A model generated the notes under the pieces. It saw only the letters and a program-made list of their open reading frames with translations. It ran no database searches and had not been told where the DNA came from. From Diplonema japonicum (lineage: Eukaryota; Euglenozoa; Diplonemea; Diplonemida; Diplonemidae): a DNA stretch of 64,000 bases. Numbering within the stretch: the first letter of the stretch is position 1; each line of letters starts with the position of its first letter. The stretch lies in the NCBI GenBank assembly GCA_964019335.1, contig OZ025658.1:310001-374000 (forward strand), in the 5' to 3' direction. This document shows, in pieces, positions 50,159-58,550 of this stretch. The position numbers were made by a program, and so were the translations under genes.

Positions 50159-51295
50159 CGTGCCCTGGGGTGTTTGCTTTTGAAAGTATGGCAAGGTAGG
50201 GAAAGAGAAGAAAAAAAAGGAAAGAGGAAAAAAAAAAGAGAAAAAAAATGCTGTAAACCTCTTACTTATTTCCGGGGGGGGGGGGGGCGAATTTTTCTTT
50301 CGGCTTTTTTTTTCCCCTTCCTCTTCGCCTTGTTTTGGCGGTGGTCCTTAACAACCCCTTCCCTTTTTGTTGGGGGGGGGAAACACACACACAAACCCAA
50401 AAAACCAAAAAAAAAAAAAGTGGGGATGTAATTGTTTCAGGGGGAACACACACCCTGCTCTTCCTGGAGAAAAATTAAGAGGTTTGCAGTAAATAAATAA
50501 AGAATAAGGAGAGGGGAGGGGGGCGTTGGTGTGGGGGGAGATAAGACAGTGGGGGCATGGTAGGGAAAGGGGGAAATTAATAAAAAAAAGGTTTTTTTTT
50601 TAATGCCCTTCCCTCCCCTTTAAAAAAAGAAGAAAATTCGGGTTTCTTAACTATTTTACCCCCACAGGAGGGACAGACCGATGCCCCCCCCCCCCTTTTT
50701 TTTTCCTCAAAGATTTCGTGCAGAAAATAAAATAATAATAGAGGGAGAGAGCCGTGCTTACGGAAAGGCAAAAGGGGGGGAATAGAACAAAAATAAGAAA
50801 CCCCCCAAAAACTCCCCTCTCCCTTCTTCCCCCTTCTTAAGAAAAAAAAAAAGAAAAATTAGTGAACAATAAAAAGGGGGGGATTATCGCCACCAGACCG
50901 AACCAGTTCTCCCTTCCCCTCCCCCCTGTGGAAGAATAAAAAGGAAAAGAAAGAAGACAATGCCATCCACCTCTCCTCCACACCCCTCCCTTTAAAAAAA
51001 AAAGAGAAAATCTTATGTACACATATCAAGGGCGTAAAGAAAAAGAAAAATAATTCTGTGGTCATCACTGTCCCTGTCTCCCTCCTTTCATTGACTAAAA
51101 GCGAGGGGAAAAAAGGGGTGAGGGAGGGGAATGTGTAAAAAATAAAAAAAATAAAGATGAGGGTAATCTCTCTCTTTTTTTTCCCCCGGGAGTGGGTGAC
51201 GAAAAAGAAGGGATGGGAGAAAAAAAAAGGGGGGGGTTTTGTGTGAGATGCAGCAGTTCGGTGCTCGTCATGTGTCGAAGGGAAGAAGGAAAAAA

Positions 51296-51327
<32 letters not shown>

Positions 51328-51421
51328 AAAAAAAAAAAAAACTATAAATGAGGGGAGTGTTGAGCAACAATCCACTGCTCTTGCGATATTCTCAATAGGC
51401 GTAAAATACCCCTTTTTTTTT
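50159..51421. other. Intergenic region, no gene seen
   Basis: Homopolymers and purine/pyrimidine mixtures. No frame with protein character is seen. It ends at a T run against which element 2 begins. Confidence 0.45.
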
Positions 51422-51515
51422 GTTTTAACAATATTATTGTCGGGACTAAAAACTAGTTGATGGCAGCGTAATGAGCTATTTTATTAGGTAAAATTCCGCT
51501 CGTGCGCACAAACAA
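51422..51515 (+). repeat. Element 2 terminal repeat A1
   Basis: Starts GTTTTAACAATATTATTGTC after nine T and ends with the core shared with B1. It matches A2 with two or three differences. Confidence 0.9.
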
Positions 51516-51520
51516 AGAAA

Positions 51521-52582
51521 ATGTCAAGGGACGAGTTCGAACTAGGGAAGGTTAAGTGGACGGACGTCGAGACATCGACATATCCTCCTTCGGCTACCCC
51601 CGCGAAACACGGTCACGACTGTGTGTTCTTCCCCTCGTGCGATAGGGCCCATGATCTGGGTAACCATTGCGCGAGGTGCGGACGCGTGGGGGACCCCGAG
51701 TGCCTACGGGCAAAAATGAAAACGAAGGCCCTACGGGTGCGCTTCGAGTTGCCCACGAGTTCAGAGGAGCTTTGGGTTTGCCCTCCGTGTTGCTGGGAAG
51801 TTGACAATGGGGCTGACTTAGTTGTCACCGACGAGGGGGCAGATCATGCGGAAGGGGAGGACGAGGAGCGCGAGGAAATGACGGACACTGGCGGGGTCGC
51901 TGAGGTAGACTTGCTGACGGAGGCGGAAAGCCACGCTGACCCAACGGTACGCCGTTTGGTGCAGCTGATGGTGGCGAGGAACGACGCGATGGCCCTGAAG
52001 CATGAAGCGCTGGAGGCCGAATTAACGGCTCTGCGCAAGGAGAAGAGGACCAGGGTCCCGTTTGACCTGGATCTTCGGCGGGTCGTGGAGTGGGTCCCCT
52101 ACTTGGATTGCCCTTCGGGGGTGGACGCAATCCTGTCCGCGATCGCGTTGCGTTACGGTCCTTTCGTGGACAAGCCGGAGAGTGACGCCAATGCGGGTTG
52201 CCACGAATCTATGAGGATCTGGCACTACCTACGGGTAGCTCGCGACGAGGAAGGCAAATGGTCTAAGGATCTACTTCCGACGCTGCACAGTTACATGCTA
52301 CGGCTTGAAGCTCTGCGCGTGCTGACGAAGTGTGGCCAGAATTTCCGGCTCGGGATTCAGAAGGCCCGCGCTTACGAGGGGTATCTCTTCGGGTCACACT
52401 GGGAGGACTTCTCCGATAAAAAGCTACGGCTTACATTTAAGCACATGAACTCTACGGAGGCCGTGCTTGGGGTCTTGAAGAAGGATCGGGAGAGGGAGAG
52501 GGAAGCAGACAGGTTGAGAAACAGACAAGGTGGAACCCCTAAGAGGACTAGGTTGGGAAGTTTCTCGACTCCAAAAAAGTGA
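51521..52582 (+). CDS. Element 2 gag-like protein with Cys/His finger
   Basis: The 353-residue product starts MSRDEFELGKVKWTD five bases after the A1 terminus. A zinc-binding module at ~34-100 has CVFFPSCDRAH, CARCGRVGDPEC and WVCPPCCW. An acidic region (~105-140) and a helical C-terminal half (YLRVARDEEGKWSKDLLPTL) follow, with a basic end (PKRTRLGSFSTPKK). It is homologous to the two broken gag ORFs of element 1. The last codons lie on A AAA AAG followed at once by TGA. Confidence 0.75.
   Translation: MSRDEFELGKVKWTDVETSTYPPSATPAKHGHDCVFFPSCDRAHDLGNHCARCGRVGDPECLRAKMKTKALRVRFELPTSSEELWVCPPCCWEVDNGADLVVTDEGADHAEGEDEEREEMTDTGGVAEVDLLTEAESHADPTVRRLVQLMVARNDAMALKHEALEAELTALRKEKRTRVPFDLDLRRVVEWVPYLDCPSGVDAILSAIALRYGPFVDKPESDANAGCHESMRIWHYLRVARDEEGKWSKDLLPTLHSYMLRLEALRVLTKCGQNFRLGIQKARAYEGYLFGSHWEDFSDKKLRLTFKHMNSTEAVLGVLKKDREREREADRLRNRQGGTPKRTRLGSFSTPKK
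52573..52582 (+). promoter_or_regulatory. Candidate -1 ribosomal frameshift site
   Basis: The gag-like frame ends CCA AAA AAG TGA. The heptamer A AAA AAG at 52573-52579 is a classical -1 slippery site in the correct phase. A one-base backward slip reads AAA AAA GTG AGC and enters the recombinase frame. The stop follows the heptamer directly. A GC palindrome (GCCGCGGC) lies within 10 bases downstream. Confidence 0.5.
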
Positions 52583-53614
52583 GCCGCGGCCTCACTCTCC
52601 CGAAACCCAAACCCCTCCTTCCCCAATCAAAAAATCCCTCTCTTCCTTCCTCTCTTACGACTATAACGCTTTCCGATTCCCCATGGAGCGATCTTCTCCG
52701 TGGCGGAACCATCCGCAAGAAGGACTCTGTCGACGGGAGCGAAGTTCCAGAGCTACGGCAGAACACGCTAAAGACGATGTCCACCGCTTACAAGGGTCAG
52801 GCTTTTCTCTCAGTGATGCGAAGATCGGAGGCCTTCCGCGAGCAACTCCAGAGGATTCAGCCACACCTGTCAAAGGAGATGTGCTTTGCGATGTGGGTAC
52901 AGCGTCTACGCGACGAGAAGCGCCTCAGCCCGAGTTCGGCTCTGCAGTATATGACGTACTTCAGCCAGGCGGAGAGGTCCCCTTTTCAACTTCTTCGGCG
53001 ATCCCTGAGTCGAAAACTCTCGGACCACTCCGCGCAGAGGACAAGATGGCCCGGGTGCCGACCATGTCCGCAGTGAAGGAGGTGATCCCCAAGAGAGGCA
53101 TCTTGGCGGGGGCCTTGAGCCTCCAGCTGGCTTCGGCGTGCCGGTGGGTCGACTTGAAGAATCTTCTAGTCAAGCACGTGGAGCAGGGACGCCACGACAT
53201 CCCGAAAGGTTCGGTGATGCTTACCTTTGTGGGGGCAAAACCGACCTGAGCAGTCGCGGCCAGAGCCTGGTTTTAAGTTCACAGAACAAACAGATCGACA
53301 AGTTCCTGTTGTGGATGGACTCGCAACCGAGGTTGCCCGAACACCGGCTGTTTCAGGAGCTTTCCTACGGGGACTACAACTCCTTCGTGAAGCAGAGCCT
53401 CGGGGTGACAACAAGGTTCATCCGTCACGCGACCTTGAACGAAGTCGCCCTGACCCAAGGGGAGGAGGCCGCGAGGACACTTGGTCGGCATCGTCGCGTC
53501 GAGTCGACCAGACACTACACCTCTCGAGGTACGTGGGGGGACGTGAAGGGTCGGTCGACGTCTCGAGGAACCTCTAGATACTTTTTGGGAGGTTTTGTCC
53601 TGGTACGACTATGA
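52579..53614 (+). pseudogene. Element 2 tyrosine recombinase, two frameshifts
   Basis: The frame entered from the -1 site reads through MSTAYKGQAFLSVMRR and FAMWVQRLRDEKRLSPSSAL (SAM-like N-terminal domain), shifts frame near 53000-53050 to SLQLASACRWVDLKNLL (box I Arg), then shifts near 53240 through GGKTD (Lys) to TRFIRHATLNEVALTQ, TLGRHRRVESTRHY (second His and nucleophile Tyr). In the HxxR box the expected His is Arg (RFIR), unlike HDIR in element 1. Either this copy is disabled or sequencing of A/G runs has introduced indels. Confidence 0.65.
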
Positions 53615-55142
53615 CTGGGACTGGTGGAATCTGGAAGGAGACGTGCCTCGGATTCCTCGAGCGAGCTATGAGGGTCATGTGGCAGGCGCACCCCTAGAGC
53701 CCCTCGATGCTGCCTTGTTGCAGGAGGACTTCCCCTGTCTGGGGGAGAACTTCGAATGGATAAAGCCGTCTTTTCTTCGGCGGCACATCGGCAGCCGCGC
53801 TAAGGAGGTTGGTCCTCGCAATACGAGATTGGCTGTTCTTGTTGGTCAGATCACTGGAGGCAACATCGCTGTGAAAGCCCCGAGGAGCAGAGCCGGTTCA
53901 TTTTTTCATAGCGCTTTTTGCGTTAAAAAGCGAAAGCCTGGACAGCTGCGTTTCATCCTCGCCTGCACAGGTCTGAACAAGAGTCTGAGCCACTTACCCT
54001 TGCCGCCGTGTAACTTCCCCTCCTATCGTGAGATAGTCGAGACCATGTTCCGAGGAGCCTACTTCATCGAGCACGATTTCAAATCATGGTTTTTCCAGTT
54101 TGAGCTGCACAAGGAATCGCGGCCTTTCTTCTCGTTCAGAGCGGATGGGAATATCTTGCAGATGCAGCGGCTTGCAATGGGATACCGAGCCGCGCCGCAG
54201 CTGGGTCAAGCCGTCGCCAGATGTGTGGCTAACGAGTCTGTGAGAAATTCATCCGTTCTGGCTGTCGTCTGGCTGGACAACATCGTACTCATCGACAAAG
54301 ACCTGGGTACGTTGAAGGAGGCTTCGCTCAGGTTCGAAGCTCTGTGCCGGAGGTACCGCATCGTGATCGGCGAGACGTCGGCTCCGTCACAGGTGGGTAG
54401 AGTCTTGGGTCTGGAGTTCGACCTCCAATGCAAGAGATGGAGGATGTGCAGCAAGTGGATCGAAGCCCTGAAACCGGTACTGGAGGACTTCGTGTTTGAC
54501 AGACCCCTACAGCTTCGGAGGTGGTGGAGGCTCTGCGGTCTTGTACTTTGGCGAGCTCATGCGCTGGCCCTCCCTCTTTTCAGGTTCAAGTCCATCCTTA
54601 AGTGGATGTCGGGTGTGTGCAAAGGCGAGGACCTCGATGCTGCTAGTCGAGCGGGTTTTTGGACTACACTCATAATGATACCAGCGTCGGTGCAACGTGC
54701 GTTGCGAGCCGCTTTCGAAGAGTTGAGACAGAACGAATGGAAGCGGTGGGCCGAGCGACCTACAGTAAGGCTCGAGGCCTTCACGGATGCCAGCTTGACG
54801 GGGTGGTGCTGCATGCTAATGCTCGACGGGAAGAAACACGTCAGGTGGGGACGTATACCGCAAGCCTTGGCGGGAGCGGCCATTGCTCGATTGGAGATGT
54901 ATGCCCTGCTGGAACTGCTAGAATTTGCTTTTCGGGTGTTGGGTCTCCGGAACGTGGTGCTTCACGTGGGTATCGACAGCACTGTCGTTCTTGGTGCTTG
55001 GCGGAAGGCCTACTCCGGTGACGAGGTCATGCTCGAGATGCTGTGCCGGGGCAGAGAGATCGCGGAGGAGGCGCAAAGCGAGGTGTCTGGGTTCTACGTG
55101 AGGTCCCGGGAGAACCCGGCGGATGCGTACACTAGGTTGTGA
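53595..55142 (+). CDS. Element 2 reverse transcriptase-RNase H
   Basis: The frame is open for 515 residues but has no ATG near its start, so it is probably made as a fusion or by frameshift from the recombinase. RT motifs: QLRFILACTGLNKSL, motif A FIEHDFKSWFFQFEL, motif B RLAMGYRAAPQ and active-site loop VVWLDNIVL with Asn in place of the second Asp. The RNase H domain is complete: FTDASLTGW, ARLEMYALLELLEF, VGIDSTVVLGAW and ENPADAYTR give the four acidic residues. It copies the element's RNA into DNA. Closest in wording to element 1. Confidence 0.85.
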   Translation: MSWYDYDWDWWNLEGDVPRIPRASYEGHVAGAPLEPLDAALLQEDFPCLGENFEWIKPSFLRRHIGSRAKEVGPRNTRLAVLVGQITGGNIAVKAPRSRAGSFFHSAFCVKKRKPGQLRFILACTGLNKSLSHLPLPPCNFPSYREIVETMFRGAYFIEHDFKSWFFQFELHKESRPFFSFRADGNILQMQRLAMGYRAAPQLGQAVARCVANESVRNSSVLAVVWLDNIVLIDKDLGTLKEASLRFEALCRRYRIVIGETSAPSQVGRVLGLEFDLQCKRWRMCSKWIEALKPVLEDFVFDRPLQLRRWWRLCGLVLWRAHALALPLFRFKSILKWMSGVCKGEDLDAASRAGFWTTLIMIPASVQRALRAAFEELRQNEWKRWAERPTVRLEAFTDASLTGWCCMLMLDGKKHVRWGRIPQALAGAAIARLEMYALLELLEFAFRVLGLRNVVLHVGIDSTVVLGAWRKAYSGDEVMLEMLCRGREIAEEAQSEVSGFYVRSRENPADAYTRL

Positions 55143-55265
55143 CATGTTTTTTCCTTGGCACGAGCGCGCTGGCGGCCTACCCCACTCCTGGCCAAGGTTC
55201 GCTAAGACGAATCTGTGACCTAAGGGACACGCGGCGGGGAGGGGGGGGGCGTGTTCATAAGTGGA

Positions 55266-55308
55266 CCGCTCGTGCGCACAAACAAATGGAGCGCCAAACT
55301 AGTTTTTT
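55266..55308 (+). repeat. Element 2 terminal repeat B1
   Basis: Starts CCGCTCGTGCGCACAAAC and ends CAAACTAGTTTTTT. B2 is identical apart from the T-run length. Confidence 0.9.
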
Positions 55309-55426
55309 GTTTTAACAATATTATTGTCGAGACTAAAAACTAGTTGATGGCAGCGTAATGAGCTATTTTATTAAGTAAAATTCCGCTCGTGCGCACAAAC
55401 AAATGGAGCGCCAAACTAGTTTTTTT
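55309..55426 (+). repeat. Element 2 terminal repeats A2-B2
   Basis: A2 (55309-55382) repeats A1; B2 (55383-55426) repeats B1. Joined A2-B2 has the same composition as the solo termini of the related family at 24.1 and 38.5 kb. Confidence 0.9.
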
Positions 55427-55748
55427 CTGAACAGGTATTGAAAAAAAAAAAAACAAAAGAAAAAAAAGCCTGTGAGATTATCGCTGTAAACGCGGGCAAG
55501 GCTCAGCGAGCTCGTTACCCCTCCCCTTCTCTTTTTTTTCCCCCCGACAAGGAAGCAAAAAAAAAAAAAAAATGGAGGGAGAAAAAAAAATATATATATG
55601 GAAGGTCGCCCCCTCCTTTTTTTAAGTGAAAACAGAAAAAAAATCTCCTTATTTTTTTTGGGGGGGAGGGAGTCTTAAAATAGAAAATGAAGAAAAGAAC
55701 ATATAGAAAGGGGGGAGGGAAGGGGGAGAAGGAAAAAAAAAAAAAAAA
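55427..55748. other. Intergenic region, no gene seen
   Basis: A, G and T runs with one short mixed stretch at 55465-55530. Nothing supportable. Confidence 0.4.
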
Positions 55749-56349
55749 TTAATAAACATCAAATTCATCGTCTTTATCACTCGACGAAGCTGTCACGGTT
55801 TCATCCTAAGGTAAAAAAAAAAAAAAAAAAGTTCCCCCCCTCCTTTTTTAACTCCTTATCACATACCGAATATTGCCCGTTGCTTCTGACCATTTCTTTG
55901 TATGCTTGATCCCAAGCGTCGTCTAGTTTATAGTCCTGGGGAAACGTCGGGTTTTTTTTTTTTTTTTTTTTTTTAAACAATACCCCTTGCTTTGGGGCCG
56001 ATTCCCACATTTTCTTCTCAATCTCCTCCACATTGTCGGTGATAACTTGCTCTTTCTTGTTGGTGTGGTTGCACGCTGCCCCTCCTTGCCGCTCAAAGTT
56101 AGCCCCGGAGAGAAAATCATCAATTGTAAGTTCGTCTTGGTACTTGGCAGGCTTAGATGAAGGCCGCCCAGCTGAGTTTTGGACATCGGCCTTATTTGCC
56201 CTGTGCTTTTCAGCGTTCCCTCCACTAATTGGAGTGGTTCTGTAGGGGTTTGTTGAGTTTTTTTTTTTTTTTTCTTCTTTTTTTTTTTTCCCCACAAACC
56301 TCCTTGTGAGCTGCTGCTGGTCTTGAAACACAGCACTGAAATCCGACAT
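55749..56349 (-). CDS. Small acidic protein of unknown function, four exons
   Basis: Exons are 56349-56300, 56239-55984, 55935-55867 and 55805-55749, giving 143 residues. Introns are 60, 48 and 61 nt; the first two are A-rich, the third ends on a T run plus ACCTTAG. The middle intron is a multiple of three without stops, so it looks like a Lys-rich insert if unspliced. The protein begins MSDFSAVFQDQQQLTRR, has a central VEEIEKKMWESAP helix, a DDAWDQAYKEM segment and an acidic end SSSDKDDEFDVY. I do not recognise the family; spacing of Trp and acidic residues recalls short linear interaction motifs. Confidence 0.7.
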
Positions 56350-56567
56350 TTTTTTTTTAAAAAAAAAAAGAAAAGAAAAAGAGAGCAGTGTCTCTCCTTT
56401 CTTTCTCTTCGCGTCCCTCCCCCGCCCCTCCCTCCTGTGGGTGAATTAATATTCAAATTTATTTCGGGGAGGGGGGATAGAATGAATAGACATCTTGTTT
56501 CTGTTTACGCAACGATTGTAAAAGAAGGGTGGGTGAGTTTTTTTTTTTTTTTTTCTTTTGCTACGTG

Positions 56568-56876
56568 TTACGATTTCTTGTGACTCGAACCTGGGACTAT
56601 CAGCTCGGCAGCGAAGTTGGGAATTAATTTGGACTCTGGTGTGGCGAGACCCCCGAAGTCATATGTACTATCTCCTTTAGCTGTGATATTTTTTTTTTTG
56701 ACCCCCTTCTTTATATTGTTGCTCCCTGCCATACTATCTTCATCAAAGAAATATTTCCCACCCATGCTGTTGAACAGATTCATAGCCTGCGAGCCCAAGC
56801 TTGTATCGACCTTCCCAAGCGTGGCTCCGGAACCCGTGCCATGGAACCCGTGCATCCTTGGCATGTGGCCGTCCAT
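56568..56876 (-). CDS. Small protein, unknown
   Basis: The ATG at 56876 opens MDGHMPRMHGFHGTGSGA and the frame ends at 56568 (102 residues). Met, Gly and His are common at the N-terminus; FNSMGGKYFFDEDSMAGS and STYDFGGLATPESK follow. A Lys-rich junction (KKGVKKKN) corresponds to a short A run and could be a very short intron, but 21 nt seems too small. A long A run of the sense strand followed by AG precedes the ATG by a few bases. Family unknown. Confidence 0.5.
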   Translation of the reverse strand: MDGHMPRMHGFHGTGSGATLGKVDTSLGSQAMNLFNSMGGKYFFDEDSMAGSNNIKKGVKKKNITAKGDSTYDFGGLATPESKLIPNFAAELIVPGSSHKKS

Positions 56877-56877
56877 T

Positions 56878-56910
<33 letters not shown>

Positions 56911-57008
56911 AAAATGTGTAAATGCTGTATATAACTCCCACCCCCATCCAAATCGGAACATAAAAAAAGAAAAAAAAAAAAAAAAAAGAGGAGTGTACTG
57001 TCTCTCGT

Positions 57009-58010
57009 CTACCCTGTGATGGAAAACAACAGCTCAATATCACCTACCTCGACAGCCCAGGTGGTGGAGTTAACATGCTTACCGTGTACAACTGCCGCCA
57101 TCGCAGCCTTTATGTTCAACGTGTGATCGTACTCGGTAGGGACAGAGGACGAAACGGTGAATTTCACCCCATTGCCGACCAAGTCTTCACACCGGTCCAG
57201 AGAAGGCGAGACCCGCGATGTAGGCCCGGCGGTGAGGGAAAGCGCTTTGTAAAGCCTCTCGCAAGACGGCCAGGAGCGGAACCCAAAGGTTTGATCTGTG
57301 ACAAGGGGAAGGTCTGAATCAAAAGACACCCCACCACGACCCCCTTTCTCTTTAAGAATCTCGGTAGCTGACTTACCAAAAACTACGAACGAATCGTGTT
57401 CTGACTCCACAGTGGAGTAGGTCCCGTGGACCTTGTACCCACCACCGCTCCATTTTCTGTACAAATATTTTGCCTTGTGCATGTTTTCATTTACAGTGTC
57501 TTTTCCATGTGCGGTTTCGATGGTCTTGTAAACAGGGTTTTCATCGATTACAAGAATGACCCATGCGCTGCCGTGCCCGCCGCATTGTGAGATTTTAGTG
57601 TCCATTCCTTTTTTTTCCATCCCGCCCTTGCCCCAGTACAGCCGCCATAGGTCTTCCTTGTAGTATTTCTTAGGCGGCCGCCATTCCGCCGCGTGGAACG
57701 GTTTGAACTTTTTCTCGATGTCGGTGAATATTCTGTCCCGTTGCTTTCTTGCGCCATTCCATATGATGAACAGTTGGACGTCTGCCTCTTCGGTGGTTGG
57801 GGGGGGTGCTGTTGGGGGGGGTGTTTGCTTGTTTGGTTTAGCAGCTGTCCTCGGGTTTTCTTCCTCTTCCTCCGTTGTTTTCCTCGCTTGTATGTCTTTC
57901 ATCCTTCCTACTTTGTCCTGCAGCCTTGTGAAGTTCCATACGCCCCCACACATTATCACACCGATGAGCAACAAAAATACCTTCACAGGCTGTCGACGAG
58001 GGGGCGCCAT
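57009..58010 (-). CDS. Type II membrane protein with uncharacterised globular domain
   Basis: The product is 333 residues. A signal anchor lies at ~9-27 (VFLLLIGVIMCGGVWNF), then a Glu/Pro/Thr-rich stem (~40-75), then a lumenal domain beginning VQLFIIWNGARKQRDRIFTD. Conserved-looking blocks are SQCGGHGSAWVILVID, DTVNENMHKAKYLYRKW, SGGGYKVHGTYSTVESEHD and SFVVFGKSA. The topology is that of Golgi glycosyltransferases or related transferases, and the His/Asp/Glu content of HGTYSTVESEHD suggests a metal or substrate site. I cannot name the family with confidence. Confidence 0.7.
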   Translation of the reverse strand: MAPPRRQPVKVFLLLIGVIMCGGVWNFTRLQDKVGRMKDIQARKTTEEEEENPRTAAKPNKQTPPPTAPPPTTEEADVQLFIIWNGARKQRDRIFTDIEKKFKPFHAAEWRPPKKYYKEDLWRLYWGKGGMEKKGMDTKISQCGGHGSAWVILVIDENPVYKTIETAHGKDTVNENMHKAKYLYRKWSGGGYKVHGTYSTVESEHDSFVVFGKSATEILKEKGGRGGVSFDSDLPLVTDQTFGFRSWPSCERLYKALSLTAGPTSRVSPSLDRCEDLVGNGVKFTVSSSVPTEYDHTLNIKAAMAAVVHGKHVNSTTWAVEVGDIELLFSITG

Positions 58011-58141
58011 TCTCTTATTTTTTTCACCCCACCTTTTTTTTTTTCCCCCCCCTTTTTTTTTTTAAAGTGGGGTTTCAAGAAATCGAAAGAAGAAGAAAAA
58101 AAAAAGAGAGAGAGATGTGTGGGAACCAGAAGGTGCACAAG

Positions 58142-58174
<33 letters not shown>

Positions 58175-58186
58175 AAAACTCCATTC

Positions 58187-58369
58187 TCAAGCTACGCTAG
58201 TGTACATAGAAAGACATCGAAACCCTGTGCTCTGACACCTTGTTTCAGCCATTTTTTTGGAGCAGTCCCTCCACCCCTTGGAGGAGCGGCGGCCGCAAAT
58301 CGCTTTCAAGCATTCAGCTTGCTCGTTGTCAGCCTTCCGAAGGCAGCTCTCCGCGGCGCTGGGGGCCAT
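58187..58369 (-). CDS. Cys-rich microprotein
   Basis: The 60-residue frame starts directly after a candidate acceptor (pyrimidine-rich stretch, then ATATCAG-ATGG). Cysteines fall at 9, 20, 25, 36, 45 and 52, that is CX10C, then CX10C, then CX8C, in predicted helices (SCLRKADNEQAECLKAIC). This resembles coiled-coil-helix proteins of the mitochondrial intermembrane space, which usually have CX9C spacing, so the comparison is tentative. No targeting sequence is visible. Composition differs clearly from the surrounding homopolymers. Confidence 0.5.
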   Translation of the reverse strand: MAPSAAESCLRKADNEQAECLKAICGRRSSKGWRDCSKKMAETRCQSTGFRCLSMYTSVA

Positions 58370-58550
58370 CTGATATTTTTGTGTTACGGGAGGGAGGGGG
58401 GAGGTTGAACCCTTGTTTTATTAATTAAAAATTTGCTTTCCACAAAAACCCCCCACATATTTTCTCACAAAAAAAAACAAGAAAAACAAAAAAAAAAAAA
58501 AAAAAAAAAAAAAAAACGTTGGTGTAAAAAAGAGAAAAGGGATTATCCCA

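Larger units (their letters stand above)
51422..55426 (+). mobile_element. VIPER-like tyrosine-recombinase retrotransposon with split direct repeats (element 2)
   Basis: The 4.0-kb unit has an A1 terminus at 51422-51515 and, at its 3' end, B1 (55266-55308), A2 (55309-55382) and B2 (55383-55426). A2 is a near-identical copy of A1, and B2 of B1; the core CCGCTCGTGCGCACAAACAAA lies at the end of A1, at the start of B1 and at the A2/B2 join. This is the split-direct-repeat layout of Ngaro/PAT/VIPER elements. The internal order is gag-like, recombinase, RT/RNase H, as in VIPER. Every outer and inner A/B junction falls at a T run. The RT/RNase H frame is intact; the recombinase has two frameshifts. 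Confidence 0.9.

Noticed and set aside
56676-56700. A 21-nt intron in the small protein at 56.6-56.9 kb
   Set aside because: GTC...CACAG borders exist, but the length is well below all other introns here (38 nt or more), and the frame is open without removing it.
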